The notes below the pieces were generated by a model, which saw only the letters and a list, made by a program, of their open reading frames with translations, searched no databases and was not told where the DNA came from. The position numbers and the translations under genes were made by a program. DNA of 64,000 nucleotides from an uncultured Roseibium sp. (GTDB taxonomy: Bacteria; Pseudomonadota; Alphaproteobacteria; Rhizobiales; Stappiaceae). Below are positions 34,506 to 43,859 of this stretch, piece by piece (within the stretch, counting starts at the first letter, position 1; each line of letters opens with the position of its first letter). The stretch spans positions 1 through 64,000 of the forward strand of contig NZ_CANLVF010000010.1 of assembly GCF_947494555.1 (NCBI RefSeq). Reading direction: 5' to 3'.

Positions 34506-35597
34506 TCAGGGCCTGGACCAGACCTCTCCTGGAACAAACACTTCGCCGGCTGCGAGCTTTCTGGCAGTGCGCAGTAGCCCCGCCGACGTCACATGGAATG
34601 TGCCGTCCCTTGTTTCGAAGTCTATCACGACTTCCATTTTTCCCATCGGATGTTCAAGCTGCAACCTTGCAGGAGAGGCGTGCGTTTCTGCAAGAAGCCC
34701 ATCTCCTACCGTGCCGGGCGCCAAAAGACATGCGGCAAGGCATTGCGACCCCGTGACAGCCAGTGTCGGGTGACAGTTCCAAGGCATGAAATATCGAATG
34801 CACGCGGAGCCACCGTCGCGTGCCGGTGCGAGCAGTCCAAATTTCGGGGTCACCGATCCGGTGACGTCTCCCAGCCCCATGCGCTCGCCGGCGACAAGAC
34901 GAATGGCTTCTATTTTTTCCATCAGAGGCTTGTTGGAATCGAGATCCCCAGCACTTTCGTAGCCGCTGATACCGAAGTCCGCAGCCCGGCCAATTACCAT
35001 GGGCATGGCGACGTCCATACAGCTGACATCGACACCGTTGATCACTTCCAGTGTGGCCCCGGTCGGGAAAATCCCGCTTGTAATGCTACCTTCCACCTTC
35101 ATAAACTGCAGGTGAATGGGCGCTGCCGTTCCCGGAACACCGTCAATTGCGGCCTTGCCGTCATACCGGATCGATCCGCCAGGCGTTTGAACGAGCTCGG
35201 AAACCAGCGTTCCGGTGTTGACCGCCCTGATCCTGACTTCCGTGACATCACCGATCGGCTCAACGAGACCCATTTCGATGGCGGCCGGACCGACACCGAC
35301 CAGGATATTGCCGCAAGAAGGTCTGTAGTCGACCAGTTTCTCCTCAACGCCAACTTGCGCGAAGAAATAGTCAACATCGGCCCACTCATCATCTGATCTG
35401 GACAGCATGGCGACCTTGGTCGTCACGGCTGTGCCGCCACCGATGCCGTCGATGTTGAACGGGTGGCCTGCGCCAACAATGGAGATGAGGACTTTCGACA
35501 GGTCGTTGAGGTCCTCCGGCAGGTCGCTGCGTTTCAGGTAAGGCCCGCGCGAGGATCCCCCACGCATGAAAATGAATGGAGTGGATGTCTGCGTCAT
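34506..35597 (-). CDS. PrpF-family isomerase (4-oxalomesaconate tautomerase-like)
   Basis: This 363-residue protein has the PrpF/diaminopimelate-epimerase-like fold. It shows the N-terminal FMRGGSSRGPYL, the active-site cysteine in SCGNILVGVGP and FPTGATLEVI. Family members move double bonds in tricarboxylate-type acids: PrpF isomerises aconitates or methylaconitates and GalD acts on 4-oxalomesaconate. The gene sits between an isopropylmalate-dehydrogenase-like gene (ATGA overlap) and the small-protein gene, next to a tricarboxylate importer. A tricarboxylate or unsaturated acid substrate is therefore very plausible. Confidence 0.87.
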   Translation of the reverse strand: MTQTSTPFIFMRGGSSRGPYLKRSDLPEDLNDLSKVLISIVGAGHPFNIDGIGGGTAVTTKVAMLSRSDDEWADVDYFFAQVGVEEKLVDYRPSCGNILVGVGPAAIEMGLVEPIGDVTEVRIRAVNTGTLVSELVQTPGGSIRYDGKAAIDGVPGTAAPIHLQFMKVEGSITSGIFPTGATLEVINGVDVSCMDVAMPMVIGRAADFGISGYESAGDLDSNKPLMEKIEAIRLVAGERMGLGDVTGSVTPKFGLLAPARDGGSACIRYFMPWNCHPTLAVTGSQCLAACLLAPGTVGDGLLAETHASPARLQLEHPMGKMEVVIDFETRDGTFHVTSAGLLRTARKLAAGEVFVPGEVWSRP

Positions 35598-36655
35598 GCG
35601 TCAGCCTCCTGAATGAGATCGACAAGAACGGAGGTAAAAGCCAGGGTCCCGAGAGAGCCCCCAATGTCTGCGGTTCGGGTCTCTTGCCGAGCCAGTGCTT
35701 TCCTGAGTGCAGTCTCAATCGAAGCTGCGGGAGCCGCTTGACCCAGATGCCGAAGCAACATGGCCGCCGAGCCGATCAGCGACGTCGGATTTGCCTTGTC
35801 CTGACCGGCGATATCGGGTGCAGAGCCATGCTGCGCCTGAGCGGCGGCCGTCACGGGGCCGAGATTGAGTGAAGCTGCCAGGCCCAGGCCACCGGCGAGT
35901 TCAGTGGCAAGATCGGATAGGATATCGCCGAACATATTGGTCGTGACGATCACGTCGAAGCGGCCCGGATCGCGGACAAGCAGGGCGGCTGCGGCGTCCA
36001 CCAGAACTTCGTCATATTGGATCTCGGGGTGTTCTCCCGAGATCCGGCGGATTGTCTCCAGAAAGAGGCCGTCGCTTGTGCGCATCACATTGGCCTTGTG
36101 GATCGCAGTGACCTTTTTCCTGCCGTTTGCTGCGGCAAAGTCAAAGGCTGCGCGGCCGATGCGTTCGCTTGCGCGCTCCGTAATCAGGCGCATCGACATG
36201 GCGACGCCGGGAACCGGCATGAATTCACCGGATCCGGAATGCAGATTACGGTCTGCGTAGAACCCTTCCAGGTTCTCGCGGAAAATCACGAGATCGACGT
36301 CCTGACCGGTCGGTGTTTGAAGACCTTCGAAACTCCGTGCCGGCCGGATATTTGCAAACAGATCAAGTTCCTTGCGCAAAACGCCGGAAGGATTGAGGCC
36401 ACCCTCTTCCCTTGGGGGATAGTCGTTGTGGGACACGGGGCCGAGAATGATCCCGTCAGACGCGCAGGCAGCATCAATCACGCTCTGCGGGATTGTCGAC
36501 AAACCGTCGTCCAATGCGCGAAACCCGATTGTACGATCCTGCATTTCGATCTTTGCGCCGCTTCTGGCGCAGGCGGTTACAACGACTTTCTTCGTGGCCG
36601 CCATGATCTCCGGACCGATGCCGTCACCGGCAAGGCAGAGGAGCAAGGGCGTCAT
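35594..36655 (-). CDS. Isocitrate/isopropylmalate dehydrogenase-family enzyme
   Basis: This 353-residue NAD(P)- and metal-dependent oxidative decarboxylase has the N-terminal AGDGIGPEIM, the substrate region RENLEGFYADRN and the metal/NAD region NMFGDILSDLATEL. Relatives include isopropylmalate, homoisocitrate and tartrate dehydrogenases. Being linked to TctA/TctC and PrpF rather than to leucine genes, it is probably catabolic, acting on an imported 2-hydroxy tri- or dicarboxylate. It lies 10 bp behind the TctA stop. Confidence 0.87.
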   Translation of the reverse strand: MTPLLLCLAGDGIGPEIMAATKKVVVTACARSGAKIEMQDRTIGFRALDDGLSTIPQSVIDAACASDGIILGPVSHNDYPPREEGGLNPSGVLRKELDLFANIRPARSFEGLQTPTGQDVDLVIFRENLEGFYADRNLHSGSGEFMPVPGVAMSMRLITERASERIGRAAFDFAAANGRKKVTAIHKANVMRTSDGLFLETIRRISGEHPEIQYDEVLVDAAAALLVRDPGRFDVIVTTNMFGDILSDLATELAGGLGLAASLNLGPVTAAAQAQHGSAPDIAGQDKANPTSLIGSAAMLLRHLGQAAPAASIETALRKALARQETRTADIGGSLGTLAFTSVLVDLIQEADA

Positions 36656-36665
36656 CGCTTGTTCC

Positions 36666-38693
36666 TCATGTCAAAGGCCAGGGCAGGGTGACATAGGACT
36701 GCAGCAGGCCCGGCGGGAAATCCCGGTTCAAAAGCCACGCCATGGCGCACATGAAGGCGATCCCGCAAGTGCCATAAAGCAGTGCGTAAGGCAGGCTTCG
36801 TTTGGCGCGATAGTGAATGAAGGCCACCAGAAACGCTGCGAGTGCGAGAATGAAGCCGACGAGAGAGGTCAGGATCAGAAGTCCTGCAAACCACGCAAGC
36901 GTTGCCCACAGACCGTGCTGATTGCCTTCCGAGTTGCTGGCTTCGCTGTCGCTGAAAAGGGGGCTTGTCTCCGCGCCGGTCCGCATCCGGAACAAAAGGA
37001 TCAGGCATCCGATGATCGAGACCAGGCCGACGAATTGCGGGAAGACGCGATCCGCAGATGCGTAGTCGGGGATGAGGGAGGCATTGGTGAAGGCGAATGC
37101 CAGATACGCGAAAACTGCGAGCAGGAAAATCAGCGGCGCACGTTTGGTTCCGGTCGGAACGTCGCCCTCCGCGCGGATGTTCTTGGACTGGCGCAGGCCG
37201 ATCACGATGGAGACGATGGTAATGATGATCAGGACGATCACGATTGGCGAAAAGATGTACTCCATGCCCTCCGCAAAGCCCTTGCGGAAGCGGGAAGCAG
37301 CGATCTGGACGGCCTGGTTGGTGTATGTCTCTGCCGGGTTGGACAGGACAAAACCGATCAGGAAGGCAGGGCGAGACCAGTCGAAGCGCCGCATGAGAAT
37401 ACCGAGCAGGCCGATCGCGAACAGGGCGACCAGATCCATCAGATTCTGACCTGACTGGAATGCGGCGAAGGAGATAATCATGAACAGGAACGGCGCAAGC
37501 AGCGCAAAGGGAATCGTCGTCAAGCGAGCGATGCCGCCGGAACCGAGAATGCAGATGATCGTGCCGACGACATTGGCAAGCGCCAGCAACCAGACAATTG
37601 CGTAGGTGACGTCGAGATTGTTTTTCAGCATCGACGGGCCGACTTCGATCTGGCCGGAGCCGAGCAGGGCGACGGCGCCGATAAAGACGGCCATGGAGCC
37701 GGAACCCGGGATGCCGAAGAGCAGGGTCGGAACCAGTCCACCGCCTTCCTTGGCGTTGTTGGAACTTTCCGGTCCGATCACGCCACGGACATCGCCGCTG
37801 CCGAATTGGGATTTGTCTTTCGATGTCTGAACGGTGTGGCCATAGGCGATCCAGTCGACGACGGACCCGCCAAGGCCGGGAATAACGCCAACGGTGACGC
37901 CGATCAGGGAACAGCGAATGCTGAGCCAGATGTTTGCGAACCAGTCGCGAACGCCATGCAGCCAGCCGCCGCCGAGCATGGAGCGTTCGGAAATTGCCCG
38001 GTCCTGGCGCAAAAGGGCGACGATTTCCGGGATCGCGAATATGCCTAGGCCGACGATGACCAGTTTCAGGCCGTCTGTCAGATAAGGCATGTCATAGGTT
38101 GCCATGCGCAACGCGCCGGCACTGTCGCCCTCGCCGATCGTACCGACCATGAGGCCGAGACCGGCGGCAACAATGCCCTTGATGGCGACCTGTCCGGCCA
38201 GAATGCCGACCATGGAGAGCCCGAACAGGGTAATCATAAGGAGTTCCGGTGTCCGGAATTCCAGCACGATCGGGCGTGCAACCAGGATGAAGATGGTCAG
38301 GAAGGTCGCACCGACAAGACCACCAAAGAGCGAAGATGCAAAGGCGGCGGACAAGGCGCGTGCGGCCTCGCCTTTCTTGGCCAGCGGGAAGCCGTCGAGG
38401 ACGGTTGCCTGAGAGGCGGAGGAGCCCGGAATGCCCATCAGGACGGATGCGAATGTGTCCGAGGTCGGAACAACCGCGACCATGCCGATCATCAGGGCGA
38501 GCCCGAGTACGGGATCCATGCCGAACATGAAGGGCAACAGCAGCGACAGGCCAGCGATGCCGCCAAGCCCCGGGAAGACCCCGATACAAAGGCCCATCAC
38601 CACACCGAGAATCAGGTAGCCGATTACGGCGGGCTGAAAGATCATCGCCGACGCATCGGCGAGCGCAGGTAAAGCGGTGCCAAGAATGTCCAC
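36666..38693 (-). CDS. tctA: Tripartite tricarboxylate transporter permease, TctA-TctB fusion
   Basis: This 675-residue membrane protein joins two subunits normally encoded apart. Residues 1 to about 500 are TctA, with GVFPGLGGIAGLSLLLPF and MGIPGSSASQATVLDGFPL. The last 170 residues, after a hydrophilic linker, form a four- to five-helix TctB (DUF1468) domain. The complex imports citrate-like acids using the cation gradient. The start is GTG at 38693 behind GGGGCG. It follows tctC and precedes the catabolic genes. Confidence 0.9.
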   Translation of the reverse strand: MDILGTALPALADASAMIFQPAVIGYLILGVVMGLCIGVFPGLGGIAGLSLLLPFMFGMDPVLGLALMIGMVAVVPTSDTFASVLMGIPGSSASQATVLDGFPLAKKGEAARALSAAFASSLFGGLVGATFLTIFILVARPIVLEFRTPELLMITLFGLSMVGILAGQVAIKGIVAAGLGLMVGTIGEGDSAGALRMATYDMPYLTDGLKLVIVGLGIFAIPEIVALLRQDRAISERSMLGGGWLHGVRDWFANIWLSIRCSLIGVTVGVIPGLGGSVVDWIAYGHTVQTSKDKSQFGSGDVRGVIGPESSNNAKEGGGLVPTLLFGIPGSGSMAVFIGAVALLGSGQIEVGPSMLKNNLDVTYAIVWLLALANVVGTIICILGSGGIARLTTIPFALLAPFLFMIISFAAFQSGQNLMDLVALFAIGLLGILMRRFDWSRPAFLIGFVLSNPAETYTNQAVQIAASRFRKGFAEGMEYIFSPIVIVLIIITIVSIVIGLRQSKNIRAEGDVPTGTKRAPLIFLLAVFAYLAFAFTNASLIPDYASADRVFPQFVGLVSIIGCLILLFRMRTGAETSPLFSDSEASNSEGNQHGLWATLAWFAGLLILTSLVGFILALAAFLVAFIHYRAKRSLPYALLYGTCGIAFMCAMAWLLNRDFPPGLLQSYVTLPWPLT

Positions 38694-38729
38694 TGGATCG
38701 CCCCGGATTTTGTTTTTCAGAAAAAGGGT

Positions 38730-38754
38730 GCCCGTCCGGGTGGCCCGGACGAGC
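38730..38754 (-). promoter_or_regulatory. Intercistronic stem-loop between tctC and tctA
   Basis: Positions 38730-38740 pair with 38744-38754 over 11 bp (one G-U on the transcript) around a 3-nt loop, 10 bp after the tctC stop. The position is equivalent to the hairpins after the other three binding-protein genes in this window. Confidence 0.7.
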
Positions 38755-38764
38755 GGAAAGATCG

Positions 38765-39871
38765 TTACTTCAGCGAGACGCCATAACGTTCCTGAAGCCA
38801 GCCGACCACGAATTGCTTCGCGCTTTCCGGTACTTCAGTCGCGCTCTTTAGCGCGGCATCGGCTTCTGCACCCGTCATCTGCGGATACTTACCAAGACGC
38901 CCGGCTGAGATTTCTGCGAAATCAGGGCGCGCCTTAACTGCGTCAAACGCCTTGGAGTAGGTGTCGATGGCATCTTGCGTTGCGCCGTTTGGCAGGAACA
39001 CCATCTTTTGAGCCGGGAATCCCGCAATGAAGAAGGCTTTCCACGCGTCCCATTGTTCGCCCGATGTCTGGCAACCTTCGGTCGCTTCGCAGACTTCCTT
39101 GAAGGTCGGCATGTCCGGGAACGTCGGATCTCGAACGATGTTGCCATCGGCATCCAGCGAACCCCAGCTCATCATCGGGACGGCAGTTCCGGCTTCCACG
39201 AGCGGTGTCACGCCTTTGAGGTAGGAAGAGGACGTCTGATAGTCGATATTGGCTTCGCCGCGTTCGAACATCAACCGGCCATCACCGCGGCCCTTGATGC
39301 CGAAGACAGGCTCGACATTCAGGCCGAGCATTTCCCAGGCCAGCAGCGGAACGAGGTCGAGCCGGGTCGCACCTTGAGATCCGTAGATGAAATCGGTTTC
39401 CTTCAACGCACTGGCATCATTGCCGCTCATTTTTGCGGCCAGATCCGGAGGAAGATAAGCAACACCGCCGGTGCCCGAAGCCAGAACGACGTTCCAGTCC
39501 TTGTAGTCATAGCGCACCCGCGGGTCGCCAAGCAGATAGGGGAACTGCGTCGAACCGGAGGACCCGAAAATGACAGTGCCCTCGCTGCTGTCGTATTTCT
39601 GCTGCTGGAACCAGTTGGCACCTTTTGTGGAACCGGCGCCAGGCATGAACTTCACGACGACAGTCGGCTGTCCCGGCAGGGCTTCGCTGAGCAACGGCGC
39701 ATAAAAGTTCGCCCATTTGGCGGAGCCGCCCGTTTCAGAAAACGGGATAACCCATTCGACCGTTTTGCCTGACAGATCGAGATCGGCCGCAAGGGCCTGA
39801 GCCGGCAAGAGGGCGCCGGCAACACATGTCACACCGAGCGCGAGCTGGCGCGCAAGCTTTTTCAAAACCAT
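38765..39871 (-). CDS. tctC: Tripartite tricarboxylate transporter substrate-binding protein (TctC)
   Basis: This 368-residue periplasmic protein binds the tri- or dicarboxylate for the TctA-TctB permease. A Sec signal starts MVLKKLARQLALG and ends near ALAADL. The mature start (TVEWVIPFSETGGSAKW) and FMPGAGSTKGANW are typical of TctC/Bug proteins. It is about 40 residues longer than most. The start at 39871 follows a strong GGGAGGA; the longer frame runs into the intergenic region. It is divergent from tctDE. Confidence 0.9.
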   Translation of the reverse strand: MVLKKLARQLALGVTCVAGALLPAQALAADLDLSGKTVEWVIPFSETGGSAKWANFYAPLLSEALPGQPTVVVKFMPGAGSTKGANWFQQQKYDSSEGTVIFGSSGSTQFPYLLGDPRVRYDYKDWNVVLASGTGGVAYLPPDLAAKMSGNDASALKETDFIYGSQGATRLDLVPLLAWEMLGLNVEPVFGIKGRGDGRLMFERGEANIDYQTSSSYLKGVTPLVEAGTAVPMMSWGSLDADGNIVRDPTFPDMPTFKEVCEATEGCQTSGEQWDAWKAFFIAGFPAQKMVFLPNGATQDAIDTYSKAFDAVKARPDFAEISAGRLGKYPQMTGAEADAALKSATEVPESAKQFVVGWLQERYGVSLK

Positions 39872-39959
39872 TATTTCCTCCCATTGGTGTGGACAGCCCC
39901 TCCAGGCTGCCGCACTCTCAACCCTCAAAAAGCGGCTTGATGATCAGAGTTTTCCCTGC

Positions 39960-39978
39960 GAAGCTTGCAACAAGCTTT
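39960..39978. promoter_or_regulatory. Inverted repeat between tctC and tctD
   Basis: GAAGCTTG and CAAGCTTT flank CAA, 19 bp before the tctD start, in the 126-bp divergent region. TctD-type regulators activate tctC transcription, and this is the clearest symmetric element there. The assignment is tentative. Confidence 0.35.
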
Positions 39979-39997
39979 CATCGTAAAAGAATAAAAA

Positions 39998-40669
39998 ATG
40001 CGGATCGCACTCGTTGAGGACAATGTCAGTCTTGCAAAGGGCATCGCTTACCAGCTGCGTGATGCCGGACATTCGGTTGACATTCTGCATGACGGCGATG
40101 ATGCCGAAGTCTTTTTGAGGCAGGAGAGCGGCGATCTCGTCATTCTGGATCTCAACCTTCCGGGAAAGAACGGACTGGACCTGCTGGCCGACTTGAGAGA
40201 GCGCGGTGACCCGCGTCCCGTCATTCTGCTGACGGCGCGTTCGGAAACCGAAGATCGGGTCAAAGGTCTCGACGCAGGTGCGGACGATTACCTCGTCAAA
40301 CCGTTCGAAATGGAGGAGCTTGCCGCGCGCATTCGCGCTCTAGGACGCCGCAAGGGTGTTGCGCCGAGACAGCTGGTTGAGATCGGCCCCCTTAAACTGG
40401 ATGTAGGCGCGCTGCAATTGCTCGATGGGGAGACAGCGCTGGATGTTCCAAGACGTGAGCTTGCATTGCTTGCGGCTCTGGCTCAGGTCAAGGGCCGAAC
40501 TGTTTCGAAGGCGAGCTTGCTGGATCAGCTGTACGGAGCCGGCAGTGAAACCGATGAGAAGGTCATTGAAGTCTATGTCTCGCGGCTCAGAAAGCGGCTT
40601 GCAGGATACGGCGTCAATATTCATGTCCACAGGGGGATCGGTTATTCCCTGGGCAGTGCGATTGCATGA
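39998..40669 (+). CDS. tctD: OmpR-family response regulator (TctD)
   Basis: This 223-residue regulator has a receiver domain with the phosphoryl-acceptor Asp in VILDLNLPGKNG (about residue 51) and the conserved Lys in LVKPFEMEEL. An OmpR-type winged helix follows (residues ~125-220, ending YVSRLRKRL and HVHRGIGYSL). In known tct systems TctD activates the importer in response to tricarboxylates. It is divergent from tctC, and its stop overlaps the kinase ATG (ATGA). Confidence 0.9.
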   Translation: MRIALVEDNVSLAKGIAYQLRDAGHSVDILHDGDDAEVFLRQESGDLVILDLNLPGKNGLDLLADLRERGDPRPVILLTARSETEDRVKGLDAGADDYLVKPFEMEELAARIRALGRRKGVAPRQLVEIGPLKLDVGALQLLDGETALDVPRRELALLAALAQVKGRTVSKASLLDQLYGAGSETDEKVIEVYVSRLRKRLAGYGVNIHVHRGIGYSLGSAIA

Positions 40670-42036
40670 AGAGAACCTATTCTCTTCGGCTGCGCCTGAC
40701 CCTGATTATCCTCGTGCCGTTGTTGTTCGTGGCAGGAGCGACGGGCCTTTGGCAACTCAACAATGCTCGCGTGACGGCCAATGAGGTTTTCGACCGGAGC
40801 CTGCAGTCGGCCGCCCTGTCGGTAACCAACGACGTTGCGCTGTCCGGCGGTGATGCGCTCGCGCCCGGCACGCGCCAGATCCTCTCAGACACGTCCGGCG
40901 GCCCGGTTTTCTATCATGTATATGCACCTGACGGGGTCATCGTTGCAGGCTATGCGACGCCGCCGGTCGGCATCCCGTTAGCCGGTGACGGAGACCTCAG
41001 TCCGGTCTATTTCAACGCGGAATATCTCGGCCGGGCAGTGCGTGGGTTCCGCATGCGAACACGCATGCAGGTCGACGATTTCAGCGGCATCTTCACCACG
41101 ACGGTCTGGCAAGCGGTAACCATCCGCGACGACTTCGTCCAGGATCTTATGCTGCGGTCCCTGGTGACGATTTCCTCGATTATCACGTCGTTGGCCTTGA
41201 TCGTCTGGTTCGGCATTCGCATCGGACTGCATCCGTTGAACGACCTGCAGCAGGCCATCGATCTCCGTTCCGGAGAAGTGCTGAAACCGATCCAAAGGCC
41301 GGTGCCTGTGGAAGTTGAGGGTATCGTGCGCACGCTTAACAGGTTGCTTGGGCAGGTCTCGGAAGCAATGGCGACCCAAAGCGAATTTATTTCCAACGCT
41401 GCCCACCAGCTTCGCAATCCCATTGCCGGTGTCCTGGCGCTGGCAGAATCGGTGCGTTCAGCGCCTTCCGATACCGCAAGGCGCGAGCGTGCGGACGATC
41501 TCGTCGACGCGGCAAAGGAAACCAGCCAGCTTGCGCAGAAACTGCTGACTTATGAACGCACCAAGTCGATCAGTCCCGTGTCCGCGAACGAAACTTTCGC
41601 CATCAATGACCTTTTGGGGGCTGTTGCTGAAGAATTTTGCCGCAAAAACGCAAACGGGATCTCGATAGCGGTTGAACCGGCACCCGATACAATTTCCGTT
41701 GCGGGTGACCGGACGATGATCCGCGAGGCGATTTCCAACCTGATCGACAATGCGCTCAAACACGGTGGACCGGACCTTTCCAAGATATCGATCCGCCTTG
41801 AGGCTTCCCCGGAGGATGTCACCGTCGTTGTAAGAGATGATGGGATCGGCCTTAGCGACGCACAGATCCATACCGCGCTTCAGCGCTTCGGTCAGGTATC
41901 GGAAAACAGCGGCGGCAGCGGCCTCGGGCTCCCTATCGTTGAGCGGGTCGCCGAACGGCATGGCGGTGGTTTAAAGCTTCTGGGTCTGGAGCCTGGTCTG
42001 GAGGCACGCTTTACGCTTGGCCTTAAGGGCATTTGA
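40666..42036 (+). CDS. tctE: Sensor histidine kinase (TctE)
   Basis: This 456-residue inner-membrane kinase has an N-terminal helix, a periplasmic sensor domain of about 130 residues, a second helix near residue 175 and a linker. The phosphorylated His lies in FISNAAHQLRNPIAG, the N box is NLIDNALKHGG and the G boxes are RDDGIGLSD and GGSGLGLPIVE. It senses external tri- or dicarboxylate and phosphorylates TctD. The 120-bp gap to the next gene shows no clear terminator. Confidence 0.9.
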   Translation: MKRTYSLRLRLTLIILVPLLFVAGATGLWQLNNARVTANEVFDRSLQSAALSVTNDVALSGGDALAPGTRQILSDTSGGPVFYHVYAPDGVIVAGYATPPVGIPLAGDGDLSPVYFNAEYLGRAVRGFRMRTRMQVDDFSGIFTTTVWQAVTIRDDFVQDLMLRSLVTISSIITSLALIVWFGIRIGLHPLNDLQQAIDLRSGEVLKPIQRPVPVEVEGIVRTLNRLLGQVSEAMATQSEFISNAAHQLRNPIAGVLALAESVRSAPSDTARRERADDLVDAAKETSQLAQKLLTYERTKSISPVSANETFAINDLLGAVAEEFCRKNANGISIAVEPAPDTISVAGDRTMIREAISNLIDNALKHGGPDLSKISIRLEASPEDVTVVVRDDGIGLSDAQIHTALQRFGQVSENSGGSGLGLPIVERVAERHGGGLKLLGLEPGLEARFTLGLKGI

Positions 42037-42156
42037 CAAGTTTTGTTGTTTTGGGAACGTGATCAGCCGTTCTGCGCTAACGAATGTCAAACGCTCGCGG
42101 TTTAGCCAACACAAGCACTCGGGGCACGGCCTTAGCTTTCTTTCGCATTCCGGGTT

Positions 42157-42708
42157 CTAGTAAAGTGGCGCATATTTCCAGTTGTCAGAGTCAGGCGTGA
42201 CTTCGTCCAAATCGTAGCCGGCATTGCGCAATCGTTCCGCGATCGCCAGGCCATCCTCGGCCGCCTGATCGATGTACCGGCGCCCCAAGGCTTCGTCCTG
42301 CGCAACGCCATGACCGCGGATCAGGTCCAGGCCATAGTTGAACCGCCCGACCGAGTCACCGGCTTCGGCAGCGAGGCGGTCCCATTCTGCTGCTGCATCG
42401 GGATTGTAGTCGCCGCCCATGCCATTGTTTTCAAGCTGGCTCATCCAGGTCATCGCCTTGGTATAGCCGGCTTCGGCACAGCGCCGTGTCAGTTTTCTGG
42501 CAAGCACGTGGTCGTCATTTTTCGTGGCGTTGATCCCGAGAGAACAGGTTACGGAATCAATGACACCCATCTCGATCTTGCGCTTGAGCATTGCAACGCC
42601 GGTATCCTGCGGATTGAGAATACCGAGGTCGTCCTCGACAGTTACGGGAGACTGCGCCAGCGCTGCACCCGAGAGAGCAAGTGAAAAAAGAAACGCCAGT
42701 GTCCGCAT
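42157..42708 (-). CDS. Secreted Sel1-like repeat protein
   Basis: This 183-residue protein starts with a Sec signal of about 18 residues (MRTLAFLFSLALSGAALAQ). Toward the C-terminus it has at least one recognisable Sel1/TPR-like unit, AAEAGDSVGRFNYGLDLIRG followed by AAEDGLAIAERLRNAG. Two Cys residues before the repeats could form a periplasmic disulfide. The start at 42708 has GGGAGG upstream. The function is unknown, and it may be unrelated to its neighbours. Confidence 0.75.
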   Translation of the reverse strand: MRTLAFLFSLALSGAALAQSPVTVEDDLGILNPQDTGVAMLKRKIEMGVIDSVTCSLGINATKNDDHVLARKLTRRCAEAGYTKAMTWMSQLENNGMGGDYNPDAAAEWDRLAAEAGDSVGRFNYGLDLIRGHGVAQDEALGRRYIDQAAEDGLAIAERLRNAGYDLDEVTPDSDNWKYAPLY

Positions 42709-42807
42709 GCCGACCTCCCGCCTTTTGGCAAAAATACCAGCGCCCGCCAAAGGCGTCACCGGTGCTTAGGTCGCATACCAATTGAGTCCACCGGCGGATG
42801 GACCCGG

Positions 42808-43689
42808 TCAGCCGAACCGGCGGGCGAGCTCCGCGATATGCGCCGGACCGACCTCGCAGCAGCCGCCAACGATCGTTGCGCCCGATGCGATCCACCCACC
42901 GACATAGTCGGCATAGGCATCCGGGGTGAGATCGACACGCGAGGTCAGTTTCGTCACCGCGCTGCCGGCGGACAGAAATTCCTTACTGATCCCGGTGAAC
43001 CCGTTGGCATAGCCGCCGGTTGGCAGGTCCGTCTCCGGCAAGGTGGTCAACCCGGCGGCCACCGCTTCGGGTATGGAGCAGTTCAGAAGAATGGCTTGCG
43101 GGGACAGCGCGGCAACTTCGCGCACGGCGTCTGAAAGGCTTTCCCCCGAGCGCAATTTGGTACCGTCGCCATCGTCGACCGTCAGAGCAATCCAGACCGG
43201 TTTGCCGTGACCGAGCGCGCCCGTGACGGCGGCCCTCGCCTGTTCGATCGAAGCAATCGTCTCGATCAGGTAGGAATCCACGAAGTCCGCCTGGATGCGG
43301 CAGATTTCCGCATAAAGCTCGGTGGATTCATCTTCCGGCGGCGCGCCGTCATGGCTGTAGGACCAGCCAAGCGGGCCGACGGATCCGACCACGGAACCAG
43401 AGCCGTGTGCATCGCGCGAGCGGCATGCGATTTCGCAAGCCTGCTGCTGCAACGCTTCAAGGCGATCTTCGATCCCGTTCGGGCGCAGGCGGTCGCGGTG
43501 GATCGCATAGGTGTTCGCCGTCGCCGCATGCGCGCCAGCGGCGAAATAGGAATCGTGGATTTCGCCGACGAGGTCCGGCCGCTCCATCATGATCCGCGTC
43601 GACCAGAGCCCTGTGGGTTCCAGCCCGCTCAGGCGGACAAGCTCCTGGCCCATGCCGCCGTCGAGAATTGTAATCTTTTGCGTTTCCAC
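42808..43689 (-). CDS. Homocysteine S-methyltransferase family protein
   Basis: This protein of about 293 residues has the homocysteine-binding (betaine/5-methyl-THF) TIM-barrel domain. It has the start ITILDGGMGQEL, the zinc Cys in ILLNCSIPEA and the paired Cys in GATIVGGCCEVGP. Such enzymes move a methyl group from S-methylmethionine or SAM to homocysteine. The start is uncertain. GTG at 43689 gives the usual family N-terminus, and the extra 30 residues of the longer frame are atypical. There is no operon link to its neighbours. Confidence 0.83.
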   Translation of the reverse strand: METQKITILDGGMGQELVRLSGLEPTGLWSTRIMMERPDLVGEIHDSYFAAGAHAATANTYAIHRDRLRPNGIEDRLEALQQQACEIACRSRDAHGSGSVVGSVGPLGWSYSHDGAPPEDESTELYAEICRIQADFVDSYLIETIASIEQARAAVTGALGHGKPVWIALTVDDGDGTKLRSGESLSDAVREVAALSPQAILLNCSIPEAVAAGLTTLPETDLPTGGYANGFTGISKEFLSAGSAVTKLTSRVDLTPDAYADYVGGWIASGATIVGGCCEVGPAHIAELARRFG

Positions 43690-43859
43690 CACAGCACCCG
43701 GATATCTGTTTGTTCTGTGTACGATCCCGGAACTGCAATACGGCAGGTTTGCGCGCTGCATCGCCGGTCTCGTGTCCAAGCGTTCGGGGGGTTATATCTC
43801 GCCGCCGGGGCCTGACAAGACCGGGACGCGACGTTTTCAGGTCGCGATGCGTCTATTGT

